64,000 nucleotides of DNA from Cryobacterium suzukii (GTDB taxonomy: Bacteria > Actinomycetota > Actinomycetes > Actinomycetales > Microbacteriaceae): NCBI RefSeq assembly GCF_004403185.1, contig NZ_SOHJ01000001.1, positions 64,038 through 128,037 on the forward strand, written 5' to 3'. The translations under genes were made by a program, and so were the position numbers. Shown here piece after piece: positions 61,847 through 64,000 of this stretch. Each line of letters begins with the position of its first letter. The first letter of the stretch is position 1. The notes beneath the pieces were generated by a model that was given only the letters and a program-made list of their open reading frames with translations, did no database searches and was not told the origin of the DNA.

Positions 61847-63343
61847 CTAGTTCTGCGGGAAGCCCAGGTTGATGCCGCCGTGGCTGGGGTCGAGCCACCG
61901 GCTCGTTACCGCCTTCTCGCGCGTGAAGAAGTTGACCCCGGCGGGGCCGTAGGCCTTGGCGTCACCGAACAGCGAATTCTTCCAGCCGCCGAAGGAGTGA
62001 TACGCGACCGGCACCGGAATGGGCACGTTGATGCCGACCATGCCCACCTGCACCTCGTTCTGGAACCGGCGGGCGGCCCCACCATCGTTGGTGAAAATCG
62101 CGGTGCCGTTGCCGTACTGGCTGGCGTTGATGAGGTCGAGTCCCTCCTGGTAGCTGGCCACCCGCACGATCGACAGCACCGGTCCGAAGATTTCGTCGAG
62201 GTAGACGGCCGAGTCGACGCTGACCTTGTCGAACAGGGTCGGGCCAAGCCAGAAACCGTTGGGATCGCCGTCGACCTTGACGCCGCGACCGTCGATGACG
62301 ATGTCGGCGCCGTCAGCCTTGGCGATGTCAATGTAGCCGGCCACCTTGTCGCGGTGCACCTTCGTGATCAGCGGGCCCATGTCGCAGCCGCGCGTGCCGT
62401 CGCCAACGGTAAGGCCCTTGACGCGTTCGGCGATCTTCGCGATGAGTTCGTCGGCGACGGGCTCGACGGCGACGATAACGCTGATGGCCATGCAGCGCTC
62501 ACCGGCGGATCCGAAACCGGCGTTGACGGCGGCATCCGCTGTCAACTCGAGATCGGCATCTGGCAGCACGAGCATGTGGTTTTTCGCGCCACCGAGGGAC
62601 TGCACGCGCTTGCCGTGCTTGGCGGCAGTCTCGTAGATGTAGCGGGCGATGGGCGTCGAGCCAACGAAGGAGATCGCCTGCACGTCGGGGTTTACGAGCA
62701 GCGCGTCGACGGCTTCCTTGTCGCCGTGCACGACGTTGAGTACACCGGCGGGCAGCCCGGCTTCGGTGAAGAGCTCCGCGAGCCAGTTCGACGCGGACGG
62801 GTCTTTCTCGCTCGGCTTGAGCACGACGGTGTTGCCGGCCGCAATGGCGATCGGAAAGTACCAGAGCGGCACCATCGCGGGAAAGTTGAACGGGCTGATG
62901 ATGCCCACGACGCCGAGCGACTGACGAATCGAGTACACGTCGACGCCGGTCGAGACGTTTTCGGAGTACTCGCCCTTGGACAGGTGTGGCATGCCGAGCG
63001 CGAATTCGACGACCTCGAGCCCGCGAATGATCTCGCCGAGTGCGTCGGAGGTGACCTTGCCGTGTTCGGCGGTCAGGATCTCGGCCAGGTCACCCTTACG
63101 CGCGTTGAGCAGCTCGCGAAAGTTGTACATGATGGTCTGACGGCGGGCCTGGCTCATATCGCGCCAGGCCGGGTAGGCCGCCTGGGCGACCGCGACGGCG
63201 GCGTCGAGGTCGGCCGTGCTCGCGAGCAACACGTTCTTGGCGACTGTGCCGGTGGCCGGGTTGAAAACCGGCGCGGTGCGGGTGGAGGTACCGGTGGCGG
63301 CTGCGCCGTTGATGTAGTGCGAAATGGTGGGGAGGTCGGTCAT
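61847..63343 (-). CDS. mmsA: Methylmalonate-semialdehyde dehydrogenase (CoA-acylating)
   Basis: A 498-residue aldehyde dehydrogenase of the MmsA/IolA group, converting malonate or methylmalonate semialdehyde to acetyl- or propionyl-CoA. Typical segments are GIISPFNFPAMVPLWYFPIAIAAGNT, FVGSTPIARYIYETAAKHGKRVQSLGGAKNH, the catalytic Cys in GSAGERCMAISV near residue 284 and GPAGVNFFTREKAVTSRW. It follows the class III aminotransferase gene by about 25 bp. The pair would process beta-alanine, beta-aminoisobutyrate or valine-derived semialdehydes. Confidence 0.95.
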   Translation of the reverse strand: MTDLPTISHYINGAAATGTSTRTAPVFNPATGTVAKNVLLASTADLDAAVAVAQAAYPAWRDMSQARRQTIMYNFRELLNARKGDLAEILTAEHGKVTSDALGEIIRGLEVVEFALGMPHLSKGEYSENVSTGVDVYSIRQSLGVVGIISPFNFPAMVPLWYFPIAIAAGNTVVLKPSEKDPSASNWLAELFTEAGLPAGVLNVVHGDKEAVDALLVNPDVQAISFVGSTPIARYIYETAAKHGKRVQSLGGAKNHMLVLPDADLELTADAAVNAGFGSAGERCMAISVIVAVEPVADELIAKIAERVKGLTVGDGTRGCDMGPLITKVHRDKVAGYIDIAKADGADIVIDGRGVKVDGDPNGFWLGPTLFDKVSVDSAVYLDEIFGPVLSIVRVASYQEGLDLINASQYGNGTAIFTNDGGAARRFQNEVQVGMVGINVPIPVPVAYHSFGGWKNSLFGDAKAYGPAGVNFFTREKAVTSRWLDPSHGGINLGFPQN

Positions 63344-63366
63344 GGTTGAGCCTTTCAGTGGATCGG

Positions 63367-64000
63367 TTAGGACAGCAGGTCGAGGCTGAGAACCTCGTCG
63401 TAAATGGCGAGCGCCTCGGCCACCTCGGCATCGGTGACGACGCAGGGCGGCACAACGTGGATGCGGTTCTCCATGAGGAACGGCAGCAGGCCGCGGCCGA
63501 GCAGTTCGGCCTTGACCCGGGCCATGACGGCGGCGCTCACCGGCTCGCGGGTCGCCGGGTCGGCCACGAGCTCGAGAACCCAGAAAACGCCGACACCGCG
63601 CACTTCGCCGATGATCGGATGCTTAGCCTGCAGCGCTTTCAGGCCCGGCTCGAGCACGTCACGGCCGATGCGGGCGGCGTTCTCGACGATGCCCTCGGCC
63701 TCCATCGCGTCGAGCGCGCCGACGATCGACGCCATGGCGAGCGGATGCCCACTGTAGGTGAGTCCGCCGGGAAAGACCGTCTCGTCGAAGGTGGCCGCGA
63801 TGGTATCGGAGATGATCACGCCGCCGGTGGGCACGTAACCGGAGTTGACACCCTTGGCAAAGGTGATCAGGTCGGGCACGACGTCGTACGCCTGAAACGC
63901 GAACCAGTGGCCGGTGCGGCCGAAGCCGCACATGACCTCGTCGAGAATGAGCATGATGCCGTACTTGTCGCAGAGCGCGCGCACGCCGGGCAGGTAGCCG
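63367..64000 (-). CDS. Class III (omega) aminotransferase, C-terminal part
   Basis: About 210 residues of a PLP aminotransferase whose N terminus lies beyond the right edge. Visible are the cofactor Asp in LILDEVMCGFGRTG, the Schiff-base Lys in ITFAKGVNSGYVP, GGVIISD, FPGGLTYSGHPLA and the C-terminal domain (IGEVRGVGVFWVLELV). With mmsA downstream it is most likely a beta-alanine- or beta-amino-acid:pyruvate transaminase; the exact donor is inference. Confidence 0.88.
   Translation of the reverse strand, partial: GYLPGVRALCDKYGIMLILDEVMCGFGRTGHWFAFQAYDVVPDLITFAKGVNSGYVPTGGVIISDTIAATFDETVFPGGLTYSGHPLAMASIVGALDAMEAEGIVENAARIGRDVLEPGLKALQAKHPIIGEVRGVGVFWVLELVADPATREPVSAAVMARVKAELLGRGLLPFLMENRIHVVPPCVVTDAEVAEALAIYDEVLSLDLLS

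Noticed and set aside
61778-63349. 523-codon open frame antisense to mmsA
   Set aside because: Same artefact: complete overlap with a strongly identified gene, and it would read through the terminator region.
1-64000. tRNA, rRNA, CRISPR array or prophage
   Set aside because: Scanning for T-arm-like GGTTCGAATCC patterns, regularly spaced repeats and phage structural genes gave nothing convincing; matches seen were inside protein genes.

Overview
The window is high-GC DNA with dense, mostly ATGA/GTGA-overlapping gene pairs, frequent GTG starts, actinobacterial-type regulators (PadR, IclR, a DtxR-type MntR, MmyB-like XRE) and housekeeping genes (purL, purA, pyrE, a DUF3151 gene) that read as Actinobacteria, most likely Microbacteriaceae. 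The family assignment is inference from protein style and base composition; no rRNA or tRNA gene was recognised to test it. No CRISPR array, prophage or complete insertion sequence was seen.

Layout. 1-6.8 kb: tail of a membrane protein, a two-gene phosphonate-type pair (dehydrogenase plus phosphonatase-like hydrolase), an acyl-CoA ligase, flavohaemoglobin and a succinate-semialdehyde-type dehydrogenase. 6.9-18.1 kb: two divergent PadR-ABC-FtsX modules. The leftward one runs, with almost no gaps, into an ImmA/IrrE-type metallopeptidase, a seven-helix MAB_1171c-like membrane protein and an alpha/beta hydrolase. 18.1-25.2 kb: NarL-type two-component system, ABC-2 exporter, DHA2 efflux pump with a divergent XRE/MmyB-like regulator, and a class A beta-lactamase lipoprotein. 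25.4-31.3 kb: an accessory patch of small membrane proteins, TetR, GntR and ArsR regulators, SRPBCC and RidA proteins and a quinone-reductase-like flavoprotein. A 54-bp leader repeat lies at both ends of it, and it contains a frameshifted microprotein gene.

31.7-41.8 kb is mostly core: TPR protein, GNAT enzymes, purL, SDR, chorismate mutase, EamA exporter, purA, DUF3151 and a SpoU methyltransferase. 41.9-45.5 kb is an oxidative-stress/manganese block (catalase, mntH with an MntR-type palindrome in front, mntR). Immediately after it is a 1177-residue C-type-lectin/fibronectin surface protein on the opposite strand. It is bracketed by the decayed 3' end of a second mntH and an internally deleted second mntR, so it appears to sit inside the intergenic gap of a duplicated and now mostly lost mntH-mntR pair. 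50-64 kb: NagD-like phosphatase, polyol dehydrogenase pair, an acidic-repeat septum-type membrane protein, pyrE, then an IclR-controlled catabolic operon (maleate-isomerase-like enzyme, MatC-like permease, M20 amidohydrolase, MHS symporter), a LysR regulator, methylmalonate-semialdehyde dehydrogenase and the C-terminal part of a class III aminotransferase.

The least explained items are the metallopeptidase/seven-helix/hydrolase trio, the mnt scar around the lectin protein, the repeated leader and the maleate-isomerase operon.
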